NCBI GenBank assembly: GCA_023374025.1
Contig: SIJG01000008.1
Span: forward strand, 1,604,215-1,668,214
Direction of reading: 5' to 3'
Source: Heterodera schachtii
Taxonomy: Eukaryota > Nematoda > Chromadorea > Rhabditida > Heteroderidae
DNA: 64,000 nucleotides
In this document: positions 44,334-56,115 of the stretch, one piece after another
Numbering within the stretch: position 1 is the first letter of the stretch
Layout of the letters: each line of letters begins with the position of its first letter
Translations under genes and position numbers: made by a program
The notes under the pieces: model-generated
Told to the model about the DNA's origin: nothing
What the model saw: only the letters and a program-made list of their open reading frames with translations
Database searches by the model: none

Positions 44334-44478
44334 GTCGACTTTGGTGTCCGGCAAGGGACCTCGGCGCGTGAACAATCGAAACGTGTCACAGAAAGACAGC
44401 ACGGTTCATGTCTCTAATCATTCGACAGAAACGTTTTCCGACTCAGTGGTGACGGAAGAGATCTTTGAGGTCGATTGA
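44334..44478 (+). CDS. Possible orphan coding exon
   Basis: An open stretch of 47 codons reads STLVSGKGPRRVNNRNVSQK then DSTVHVSNHSTETFSDSVVT and ends EEIFEVD with TGA. It follows a possible acceptor (GTCTTAAG) and lies directly beside the foldback at 43692-44311. No upstream exon is visible, so it could be a remnant of a gene broken by the element or chance. Confidence 0.25.
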
Positions 44479-44715
44479 AACCGGTGACCGTTGTGTATAA
44501 TTTTTTTTTCGAGTGGCCATTCCCCGATTTTGTGATAAATATTGTTTTTCGTGTTTCTTTTTGAAAAAATAAAAATAATTCCGTTGTGTAAATATTTATA
44601 TTCGAGATTTTCGCCACTAAAATTTGCAGCGGATCGTTAATTAATGGCACTGTGATCTTCTCATTTTCTCCTATCATCGCCCCGTTTTCACTTTTGTTGG
44701 TCGTCATTCATTAAA

Positions 44716-47700
44716 TCACAACTTTTCCACAATTTTCTCCTCCCCCTCTTCCCCATTATTTGGTTTTTGCTCCGATTGTCCATTTTTAATGCGCAAATGT
44801 TGTTGCTTTGCTGCCAAATCGCCGATGAAACTCTCCACCGTTTCGTCTAAAAATTAAATTTTATATAATAGAAAAGTTTAATCACACTGTTCAAGCTTTC
44901 TTCGGTTTACCCATTGTCGAGTTTTGGTCGTCGTTGAACTCCTCCTTCATGTCGTGCAGTCGGAGCAGTGTCACAATGTCGGCATGGCACCGTTCCACCG
45001 CCAATTCCAACGCCGTCCGCCCGTTCACATTTTGGTGAGTTTTCTCCGCATTTCGTTTCAACAATTGATAGACAATGCTGTAAAAATGGAAGTGGAGTTT
45101 AATGTGTTTCGCACTTCTCCGCTTTTCCCCCTCTATCACATTGTATGGCCCCGTTCGGCGGCCAAATGCAGCGGCGTGTTCTTCCCACCGTCAAATCCGT
45201 TTATTTTGGCGCCGTTCAGCAACAGAAACTCGATCATTGTTGTTTGGTTCTGACAGAGCAATCGAATTAAAAAGCATAGCCACGGAAGTGGGCAAGAAAC
45301 CTCCCCCGGAAAATGAACCTTTTATAAGAAAATAATTCTACAAATTTTTTTTAATTTTCAAAGAGAAATTTTTCCAACTCAAAATTGATATTTTTGGTAG
45401 TTTTTTTTTATTAATAAATCACGTAAATTTGTTCCCGTTGTAAACAAAACGAACATTTTCAACAGCAATGTGCAGTGGTAATGTTATTGTTGTTGTCATT
45501 GTCGTCGTCCTTATTGCTGCAATTACTGCTCCGCCATGTTGCTGCTTTGGTCTACTATGCTGATGGCACTGTTCACTGTTGGCATTTGTTGTTGTTGCGG
45601 CATCGTTTCCGCTTCCTTTGGAGTTGTTTCCCCTCTCCTCTCCACCATCTTCGTGTTGTTGCTTCTGCTGCTGTTGTGTGTTCGCGTGCAGTTGCAATTC
45701 CTCGTTGAGGTTGAGCCCATCCTGGATCATCGCCCTAAGCACCTAAATTAAAAGGGGTAAAGCATTTTGACCCTTTTAAATGAACAAATCACCTCCTCCA
45801 AGCACCCGGTGCGCAATGCGTTCACAAGGCGGCGGTGCTGCTGCCCAACAACACCGCGGGCAAAACAGGCGGACGCCCGTTGGGCAATCGCCGCGCGAGC
45901 GCTTTGCACCAAATTGGAGTCCGAGCCGAAGGAGGAGGAGGAGGCACGGGAGAGGCGATTTTCCGCTGTAGGATTTAATTGATCATTAGTAATTTGAAAA
46001 ACAATTGACTGATTCCGATCCAAAAAGGATCACACGATCAAAGAATTGGAAAAGTGAGATTTGAAAAATATAAAATTAATTTATTCATTTATTTATAATC
46101 CGAGAATGAATAAACTGTTTGCATTTCTGAGTTTTACCATAAAAGTTGTCGTCAACCGACAAGACGTCGGTAACGGCGGCGTCGTCAAGCAGTACGGTAT
46201 GCCTCAGTTTGACCGTAGTGTTTGTTGTTGTTGTTGCTGCTGATGATCCTGTTTCTGTTGAGTGTTGTGCTACTGCACCCATTTGTCCTCCATCACTGCC
46301 GCCGCCTTCCCTTTCGTTTTTATTCAGTGCAGTGACCGAGCGGGAATAAGCTGAAAAGGGGGGAGAAATGAAGACAGTTTTATCGGGGGGAGGTTCACTG
46401 ATTGTGAGTGATGCGATTTTTAATTGGCCAATCAAATCATGACAATGGGCTGAAATGGCGATAGTGTAAGTCCCAAAGGTGATTCTTCAAAACCAAATCA
46501 ACACTTATCCAATGTCTGATCAGTTCGGGGTACAACAGTAATACGATCACCCAACTTTAGGTTCTGTCATTGTCACTTTTCTAGGCTATATTTTTGAAAT
46601 TTTAAGGATTTTTGAGTGGGAAATTTTAAAATAAATTACTGATTTCTGAGTTTCTCATTGTTAAGTCACATAAATAAATAATTGTATCATCCAAATGATC
46701 ACTTCATTTCATTGTATGTGCATTTGACACACTCACCCATTTGATACAATGGTTGTGATGCGAATTTCTTCTCCACGTATTTGGCGATGATCCACTGTTC
46801 ACGGCTTTCTCTGGAAAGATTAGGTTTATCATTGGTGGGCTATTAAATGTCACTTTGCCATGCTTTTTCCTTCACCTGTTCGTGTGCCGACTGATGCCCA
46901 TTTTGGCACGTTCCTCGGCATTTGGCAAATTGCGCAGGAAAATGGCGTTCACTTTCCGATTGCCGAGTTGCAACAGAATGTTACGGTGCTCCGTCTCCAG
47001 CGTATCCATCGTAAGAGAACTGACACATTTTAAAAACAAAATTAAATTTAGTAAGAAAATAAATTAACATTCAAAAATTTAATTTTTGAAACGCACCGGA
47101 CTTTGGAGAAGTGAACGCCGAGACTGCGATGGACACCACAGCACTCAATGCAAATGATGGCCTAAATGCCGGCACATTTCATACAATAAAAGTATGAATA
47201 ATTTATTTAAATAACAAGAAATGGGGGACCAAAATAATATGACGTAAAAAAATAAAATCACAAATTACCCGAAAAACCCCACCAAAGCAATATTCTCTCC
47301 ATCAGTTTAAAACCCAAAAAGAATAAATTCACAAATGTTTTACCAAGTAAGCGCGGGACTAATTAACTCTTAATTGGGTGATGGGTTGATCATACTCATC
47401 TGATGCGGTTGACACAATTATATATGGGAAAACTACTCCGATGTTTAGGCTGGTCCATTTGGCGTCCGGGCAGCCGCAGTCGGCGCATCGGTCGTTGCCG
47501 GGGATGGCCAGCAACTGCTTGAGGAACTGCTTCATCTGCTGCTTGGCGTTCAGTTCGTCGTTTTCGGTGGGCTGCCGGTGCCTTTGCGCGGCCAACGACG
47601 ACGACGAGACACTGTCCACCGAGGAAACCGAGGGCGTCGCAAAGGGCCTCACTGACATAGCGGAGGCAGAGGAGTGCGGTTCAGCAACGGACTGAAACAA

Positions 47701-50700
47701 AACAAAACATTGAAATTTGAGAAACGAAACAGGGAGAGGGTGGGGGAAGGGATGGGTTCAAAATTTCAGACAAAAAATATAGAGAATTTAGAGTCAAAAA
47801 TCAGTCCATCTGAATACACATTGTTGGCCACCCACTTCTCCGTCGGCTGCTTGGCACTGGCCTTTGATGGCCATGTCGTCCTTTGTCCGTCGTTGTTCGT
47901 CTTGGCCCCTTTCATTATGCACGGACGAAGAAGAGGAAGAAGCGGGGACCGCCTCTGTTAAACAAACGCGAGATTTAACTTTTGACATTTTAACTGTTTT
48001 AAATGTCCGTCAATTTTCCGAATTTTTTTTGGAGTAATAAATAAAGTGCTGTCCAAGGCGTCCCAGGGGGACGGACATCTCAGCAATAAAACGATGTCTA
48101 ATTACGCCAATGCAACTGACCGGTGGCAGATGTGATTGAGGTGGCAGAGACTGTCGGGCGGAGGCCGCCGATGAAAGATTTGCGCGATTGGGAATACGAG
48201 CCGTGGTCGTCCTCTGCAAAAGTGTTCCATAAATCGGTAATTGTGGGTTGGATGTTAGCAACTAGATTAATCCGCCCAAAAGTCCGTCTTGGCGCGAACG
48301 GAAATCGGCAAGAGAACGCACCGTGCAAATTTTGGATGGTCCTTTGCAGCGCGCGGATCCATGCGTTGCACAACGACTCGGAGTCCGCCTGCAGCAAATG
48401 ACTTCTGCGGTAGAAACATTGGCATTATGATTTTAAAACGGCATTTAGATACCATCCCTCTTGAACACACTTTGTGGGAGTGACCAGCTCGAAACAGCAG
48501 GCCCGGTCGACGGTGGCGGGCGCGGGGCGGACGAGGCACAGTTTCAGGTTCTCCTCCATCACTGTGGGCACTTCCGGCTCACCGTCGTTCGTTTTGTGCG
48601 AGTACAACTGAAAACCACCAAAACTTAAAAAACGATAACATCGTGAAAACATGTTCCCCAGAGTTTTCTGGGTCACTGAACACGAATCAGCAACCGATTC
48701 GGTCAATCCCGAATTCCGCATTGATTTCGTCAGACTATTGGCTGACTGACCAGCTTGCCCTCTTTGATCATGAACCATCGTCGGTTCCACGATTTGAATG
48801 CGTTTGTGGCCCGTTTGAACAGATAGCCCTCCATGATGCATTGGGGATCAAGCGGAATGCCGGAGGGGTGTTGGAAAATTTCCTTAAATTAAAAAAAGAA
48901 ACAAATTGAAAAAATCAAATGGGAAAATCAATGAACTGGGAAAGACAGAAAAAGGGAAAAAGTCCGTAAAAAAGTGAAAGTATCCATTGACAATTAAAAA
49001 TGATGAATCACTGAGAAAAAATACGGGAAAAAGAGAATGGGGGAAAAAAGTCACAACGCAATGAAAAATGGTGAAAATGCGAGCAAAGCGCTAAAGGTTA
49101 AAAGGGAGAAAAACAGAGTCATTTATCACGAATACATTTCGAATTTAAAGGTGTCTAAAGTGAAATTGACACTTAAAAACGCCAAATTAAGAAGGAAATT
49201 AATTGTAAAAATCCAATTCCCCTAACCGTTCGATTAACAATTGTTGCGGCAAAAAAAATGTATGTAAATAAATTCAAAAGTCCGCCCCCTCCCTCCCGCC
49301 GTCGGAAAAAGACAGACTTTTGGCACGAACGCGTGCCGGTCCTGCATTTTGCGCTCCGTTTGTTTGTACGTGCTGCGCATGCGCATCACCGCGTCCCCAA
49401 TCAGAAACTCCGGTTGCTCCGCAAAAATCTGACTGCCCCGAGTGAAGAAGTTGCCGTACTCCTTGACAAACACCCACAACTGAAACAATAACAACAACAT
49501 GGAAAAATGGTGCAGAAAATAAAGGGGACGGACCGCCTCGAGCAGTGCCGGACATTTCAACGCGTGAGCAATGCTAACTGAGGAGGGGGGGGGGGGGATT
49601 AAGCATCATTTTGATGGAAAATGTTTGGTGGAATAATTGTAAGCATGCGCCGCTTATTGTAAATTCCCACTTTGTGCCACATAGTCGAGCCCAATGTGGG
49701 AGAAGCATGTGCCAATGGCTGTCAGTGCATTCTCCGAGTCGCGCAATTCCTTCAGAAACAAAATGGGAGTGTTTAGCGTTGAAAAGATTGCCAAAAGATG
49801 AAAAATTCCCAAAAATATGCAAAATCAAAAGAAAAAGTTCAGGGGAACATTTACTACAATTAATTTGCCAAATTAAAGGCCACCTGCGCTTTGTTTCTGC
49901 CAATTGCCGCCTTTTTGGACAACGCTTCGGACAGTGAGGCGGACAGACTGTTGAAATGGGCCCTCGTCTCGGACAGTTTGCCCAATTCCCTGACAAAAGT
50001 TAATTTAATTTTCAAACATACGACCTGACTTCACTTGCCTCTTTAGGTACGTGTCGAAGCCGGTCTTCTGAAAATGAAAAAATCAACTGGCAAAACCGAG
50101 TGATTGCCTCAACCCAGGCCCGTAGCCAGGGGGGAAAGGGGGGGGGGAGGGAATTCCACCCCCTGGAAATGAAAATTTTAAAAATTTTCCAGCGAATAAT
50201 GGAAAATTTTCTAATTCCCCCCAAAATTTTTTGCCCGAAGAGCAAAAAAAAAGAAGGTCGTCAGATGCTCCCGCCCTCCCGCAAATTTTTTCTGGCAACG
50301 GGCTTGCCTCAACCCGTGTCCACCCGTGTTTTGCCATCACAAAGGATTTGTGAATTATAACTGCTAGAAAAAGGGGGACTTTGTGACAACTGACCAGTGC
50401 CGGATAGGCGTGGTCGACCAGCGAACGGTTCAGACTGATGATTTGCGTCAGTGTGTCCAGCAGTTGGCGGTACGTCTCCACCGCCGACTTTTCGCTGGCC
50501 TCTTCGATGCCCATGTCCTGCCAAAGACGGTTCAGCAACACCGTCAAATTGCTGCAGGGAAAAGGGAATTAATTAAAAATATTCTAGTCTCCCCGAGGGG
50601 TTTGTGGATTTTTTTTGACTAAACTATTTACTCCAAAATAATTAACAATGGTCGCTCATTTCCACCCAATAAAAATGAAAATTCCGCCGGGTTTTGCCAA

Positions 50701-51334
50701 TTTTAAAAATGCCATTAATTGGGCCACTGACTAAAAAGAGGAGTTCAGTGCCTGGCCCTGGTCAATGACCGACTCAATTGAACGAATCGCCTGAAAAGGG
50801 AGCGCTTAAAAGACACACCGATGGCCTTTCAATTAATTCTGAATTTGCTGCACCTCTTCCAGCCTCTTCTGCATTCGGTCAAAATAGCGCTCGTGTTGGC
50901 CAAGTTCGAACCTCAAAATGGGAGAAAAGTTGAACAAAACTAACAGAGAGAGGGAAAAAGGGGCGACATTAATTTTACAAATTAATTAATTGAATAGGAA
51001 ATGATGTTTTTTCAGAAAATCTTTTTGACATTTCGGACTCGACGGATTGGGCCCAATTCCGAGGGCGACGAAATAAACAAACAAATCATTTCAGTGCAAT
51101 TAAACATAATAACTCAAAGGTGAAATTAGCGAAAATTATGGAGATTTTCTCAAAACTGACAATGAGCTACTTTCTCAACAATCTCTCTGCGTTTGGTGTG
51201 CTACCTGAAGGTGGGCGAGTCCTTCATGGCCTGAAATTGGAAATTTCACTTCCCATTGCTCATCGGCATCCGTTTTTCCTGGCCTGTCCTCTTTGAAAAC
51301 CCACCTCATGGAACGTGAAGTCTTTGCTGGTCAT
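44716..51334 (-). CDS. cnt-1: ACAP-type ArfGAP (BAR, PH, ArfGAP, ankyrin)
   Basis: About two dozen small exons run from near 51334 to the stop at 44716. Order of domains: BAR (51.3-49.3 kb: TFHEAMKDSPTFR, ELGQHERYFDRMQKRLEEVQ, YGNFFTRGSQIFAEQPEFL), PH (48.9-48.3 kb: MEGYLFKRATNAFKSWNRRW, FMIKEGKL, SHLLQADSESLCNAWIRALQ), ArfGAP (47.5-46.7 kb) and ankyrin repeats (46.0-44.9 kb: NGFDGGKNTPLHLAAERGH, NVNGRTALELAVERCHADIV). The ArfGAP zinc finger is intact, C-x2-C-x16-C-x2-C-x4-R, formed by CADCGCP..AIICIECCGVHR across a splice. It should stimulate GTP hydrolysis on Arf6-type GTPases at membranes. Low-complexity linkers lie between PH, ArfGAP and ankyrin parts. The start is uncertain: an AAG acceptor just upstream would allow a further 5' exon. 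Confidence 0.9.
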
Positions 51335-52127
51335 TTGCGACGAATGGACGGCGTTCCGCGGGAGGGCCTCGGGGCTCAATTTGCGCGACCGACGGCGATT
51401 GGCGTGCGTTCTTCGAAGCTTAATTGCTGCTATTTTTTGTTTCTAGAAATACTTTACGTATCAATAAATAATAACAAGTGGTTAAAATAGAAATCTTTTT
51501 GCAAAAATGACAAAAATTCATTTAAAAATTAGTGTAATGTATTCCAATTAGCAAAATCGAATATTTAATGCCAATATTTTCGTTGTTTTTCAATTCATTG
51601 AAAATAATATAAAAAAAATAGAAGAAAAGAGACAATATGTCGACGAACCAATGACAATCGGAGAAAGGATTAAAAAACATGCCAAACACAGCGACCCCCA
51701 TTTGTTATGGTAAAATTGACAATTAATTGTTCAGTTTTGCATTTTATGTGCCATCCAATAAATGAAATGGTCAGTCATTGTGGGGCAAATGGAATAAAAG
51801 ACGACCAGAAAAAGCATAAAATGTCATTGAGGTGAAGCACAACTACAAAACAAAGTTGTGATTTTTTGAAAAAGCAGCAATAAAATTATTATGCCAGCCC
51901 ATCCATCCACCTGGGGGCGATCGTCCCCCGCCCCCCCCCCCCGACATCATTTGTTTATGTCACAGTCATCACCACCACCACCATCACATAAGCCAATTCA
52001 ATCGATTGATCCTTTCATCCATCGTTTGGTGCTGCTCTCATCATCGTCGGCTATTCGGGCTGTGTTTTATGCTGCTGCTGTCCTCCTCCCCTCCCCTCCC
52101 CATTTTTCTGTCCCTTCCACCAATTTG
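51335..52127. other. Intergenic region
   Basis: Coding-like sequence in the cnt-1 frame continues upstream to about 51425 (RRTHANRRRSRKLSPEALPR) and may belong to that gene. The rest is AT-rich with no gene, ending in poly-C near 51930. Confidence 0.4.
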
Positions 52128-55100
52128 TCAGTGCACAATGACTTCTTCCTCCTCCTCCTCCTCCTCTTCCCCATGGTCGTCCGTCTCCAAAATGTGCCGC
52201 TGTTCCATGACAATTTGCTGTTGCCGCTGGTGGGGATGGTGAAAGTGTTGGACTGCTTCATCTTCGCCTCCCTCCTCCTCCTCGGCGTAGTGCTGTAACA
52301 TTTGATGGTGTTGCTGCTGCATCGAAGGCGCCACCATTTGTTGGCGATGCTGAAAAAGTGATGATGAACATGGAGAGAGCATGGCAGGGTAAATGCTTTT
52401 CATGGCACCATGCTACCGAACTGAACTGAACTGACTGCTCTCTCCCAAAAGCTCAGCCAGCGTGACAGCTTTCTCCAAACTCCCGAACCAGACATTTTAA
52501 TGGTAATAATTATTTTTAAATTTTTTAAGAAAAGGTTTTTAAATAACCCTAATGATTTTTTAATAAAAATTTCTAATGTAAGAAATTCTGAATTTTTTTC
52601 AATTTCTTTCTGGGGGAAATCGATGCGGGGATAACTGATTCGGGGGGAGGGGGGGGGGGTGCACTCCCATCCATTTCCCCGTAATTTTTGACCCACCAAA
52701 AATTAGCAAATAAACAAAAAGGATTGAATTAAAGGGGGGGGGGGGTAATGGAATATGTGTGCCATTCATTGCCTTCACATAATGCACTTTCTTTCGTGTC
52801 CCCTCCCATTGTCTCTCACGTGATGATGAACGAATTGCGCAACATTTTCATTGGCATTGGCACCGGCAGAGTGTCGCAATTGCTGCTGCTGCTGTTGGGC
52901 CATCGGTGTTCGTCGGTGAGCCAACGGACGCGGAGGGACGGAGGAGGAGCCACCGTCACCTTCGCCGCTGACGAGGACGACATTAGCATTTGTGGACGAA
53001 TTGTGCCGACGTCGGTGGGTGCCATCCGCCGCCGCTTCCAAAGCGCCTTTGATGCCATTACCCACAAAGTCCCACAGACGAGTGGGCATCACTTCACTGG
53101 ACAAATAAAACAAAGAGTGAAATGCAATGAGAATGCCTTTTCCCCTGGCGCCATTTTGTTTTTGAATTTTAATGGATTGGTAAAGATGTAACAAACTTAC
53201 AATCGAAAAAATTAAAGTTTTCCGAAGTTCGAAACTTTTCGGATGTCTGTATGAATACAAATTTTGATTCGGTAAAAAAATTTTCCATTTTTTTTTCTAT
53301 AATTTGTATTCGTTTTCCATCGTAAAATGTGCCAATGTTTTTTTACCCATTTTCCTCGTCTGTGCCCGTCTCTTCCATTGTGTGCAGATAATCGTGTTCG
53401 GAGGGCGGTGGTGTCAACGAAAAAAAGCCTTAACAAACACTCTTTGGCTTTTCCCTCTCCCTTTTTGGCTTTTCCCTCTCCCTTTTTGGCTTTTCCCTCT
53501 CCCTTTTTGGCTTTTCCCTCTCCCTTTTTGGCTTTTCCCTCTCCCGTTTTGGCTTTTCCCTCTCCTTTTTTGGCTTTTCTCTCCCTTTTTGGCTACCCGT
53601 GAATTGCTCCGCCGACGATGGGATTGGAATTGCCCGTGCCGGGCCACAACTGCTGCGCAATTTGAGCTCGTAGCGATTTTTTTCAGCGTAACCACCACCA
53701 GTCTAATTTGTCAAATTCGGCATTGGTTAATTTGCATTTAATTGTTTTTTCCAAATGGTCCCCTACCATCGGTCGCTCGCGTGTGCCAGTGCCAATTTCC
53801 ACCGAAGTGCCGGGCGGCGCTTGGACAGCAACCGATTTGGTGGCCGAAAACACGGCCAACAGATCGTCGACGGTGTTGTAACCGAGTCTGACAATGGCAA
53901 AACGAAACAATTGGAGGGAATGGGCAAAAAATAATATTGTAAAATTTTAAAATTAACATCCTACCTAGAAACCAAAGGAGAGGAGAGCCCGATTGATTTT
54001 TTTGACAAAAGAATTTGTGAATTGCGAAACGATTAGGGATTTTTCAGGAATACTGGCCAAAAATTTGGCACCCATTCATAGATTTCAGAACCTTGAACTC
54101 GAGTTCAGAATTTGGTATTGACCGAAAAGCACATCAACCTTCGAAAGGTAGCAGTTCGTTTGCCCCGGCGGTTCTCCTTTCCCACCCCGCCCCTCAATTT
54201 TTTTTCTTAACTGAAAATTGTTGAGTTTTTAAGATTTCAGAGGTTGTTTTTTTAAATTATATAATATTTGTCGTTTAGTGTGTCCCAACAAATCACCTGC
54301 AGTTTTCATGATCGCCACAAACGTTGCGAATGCTCTAAAAAAAGTTTAAAACCCGAAAAATATTAGAATAAGCACACATGTTTCATCCATCGCAAGTGCG
54401 TGTCCAGCAGTCGTTCGTCCCTCTCCAATTCGGTCAGCCCCGACTTCAGCCCGTACATGCGCTGCTCCTCGCCCGGAAGCACGTCCACCGCACCACCGGG
54501 CCGACGGAATTTGCCGCCTCTGAACCATTCAAATGCGTTTTTCAAGCAATTTGTTAAATTAAATTTGGTTGGGTCCAACTTCCAGTAAATGATGTTTTTG
54601 GAACGCTTCTCAATCAGTCCGATGCCCTCCAGCACATTGGTGATGTCGTAAATGCGGCGCTTCTGTGTGACGTTCAATTTGTCAGCGGCCTTTATTTTTG
54701 TGGGTGGGGGGAATTTATTTTCATAAAAGAATGGCGATAAATAAAAATATATCCCAATAATTTAACCAACATTATTACCATGTTTAAATCGACAAGCCCC
54801 GCCGGTGTGTGGTGCAAAAATTGGATGAATCGTTGTGTCAAAATCACTGAAAAACAACAAAAGTAGGGCTTGGGACTTATTATGATTTTGGAAAATCAAA
54901 TGGTCGTGAATTTGGAATAGAATGTCCGATTTCGAACAAGAAAAAATAATTCTGTCCATGAAAAGGGACACCGAAAGTCAACCGAATGAAATTGGACAAA
55001 GCAAAAAAGGATGACTAAAATGTCCCATCCCATCGCCAAATGAATGGTGTTTTTTTTTGAACATTTCACTGCATCACACCAAGGGATTTGCTGGAGCGCA

Positions 55101-55846
55101 TGCCCCTCCTCCGCCGTTGCGGTGCGTTTGGGTCTCCGCCGCCAACGCCAGCCGCCCCGCCCGGTGCAACGACAATGTCCTCCTCCGCATCGTCGTCGTA
55201 AAAGTCCTCCTCCCCCTCGTACTCCTCCTCGTCGTCCTCAATGAATTCGAAATCGCCGCCAAACTCCTCTTCCTCCTCCTCCACGCCACCGCCACGGACG
55301 GAGTCAATTATTGTCTTAAAGGTGGAAAATCATAGAGGATACATTGAATTACTCCAGCGACGGATGACTTTTTTTTTGTTGCTTTTTAAACCGTTTTTTT
55401 TTGCGGTACGCTTTTTGAAAGAAACTTTTCGGGAATAAGGGTCCGACGATGCGGTAGGCGCGGCCAGAAAAAAAATTTAGTCTATTTTTAATGCGATTTG
55501 TTAATCGGTTTTGTCCGAAAATGACCAAACTTTGCCTTAATTAAGGGCCGGTGGTTTAGAGACAGAGTGGGTTTGGTCTAATGGGGTGTGCCTTCCTCCC
55601 CATTTTCACAATAATTATCACTACAATTTGCCCTTTGGCAAGCAGCATTCAGACGCTGTTCACCTGACTGGTGCTTTGCTCCGTCTCGCGCTGCCGACGG
55701 CGCCCAGCGGCGTCCGTCACCCCCTGGCGAACCACCACCGTTTTGTTGTTGCTGTTGGACTGTCGCTGGTCCGCCACCACTGCTGCCGCTGATGCCGGCG
55801 ACCGGACATTGCCGTGGTCGTCGTTTATGCTCAAGTTTGTGGACAT
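52128..55846 (-). CDS. efl-1: E2F family transcription factor
   Basis: Ten exons, 498 aa: 55846-55664, 55314-55080, 54846-54779, 54689-54580, 54519-54378, 54334-54297, 53887-53767, 53702-53597, 53091-52820 and 52349-52128. E2F binds DNA with DP and controls S-phase genes. After an acidic N-terminus the winged-helix domain reads [40 protein letters not shown] and [36 protein letters not shown] is the family signature. Dimerisation/marked-box parts are [40 protein letters not shown] and [19 protein letters not shown]. The C-terminus is Gln/His-rich and ends in a run of Glu; I see no clear RB-binding motif. Exon 4-5 intron is 60 bases and could be retained without breaking the frame. Intron 8 contains a 21-bp tandem repeat; three introns end in AAG. 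Confidence 0.92.
53445..53597. repeat. 21-bp minisatellite in E2F intron 8
   Basis: About seven copies of GGCTTTTCCCTCTCCCTTTTT, with small changes toward the right end. It directly abuts the 5' splice site of E2F intron 8. Confidence 0.93.
55440..55530. repeat. Diverged copy of the GCGGT-AGGCG-C repeat of 24 kb
   Basis: CGATGCGGTAGGCGCGGCC followed by AAAAAATTTAGT and TTAATCGGTTTTGTC resembles the two copies near 23.95 and 24.44 kb. It lies in intron 1 of E2F. Confidence 0.45.
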
Positions 55847-56115
55847 CCCGTTGTGCAGTTTTCTGTCAGCATTATTAGAAAATGGCCCACATTTCACGTG
55901 CAATAATACACACTGATAGTTGGAACAAATCAAGCCAAAATGCCGCAGAAATTTGGCATTTTTGTCAAGAAAGTCACATAAAATTGTAAATAAATAAATT
56001 ACAAGATCGCAATTACTAGTACAAGGGAATGAATGGTCAATAGGCAGTAAATTGTTTTTGGGCAATCAATCTTTCGTATTGTTAGTCCATTCCCATCCCA
56101 TCAAGTTGAATTCGT

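Noticed and set aside
53430..53698. Minus-strand frame of repeated REKPKRE units
   Set aside because: It reads through the 21-bp minisatellite, which lies in an intron between two conserved E2F marked-box exons.
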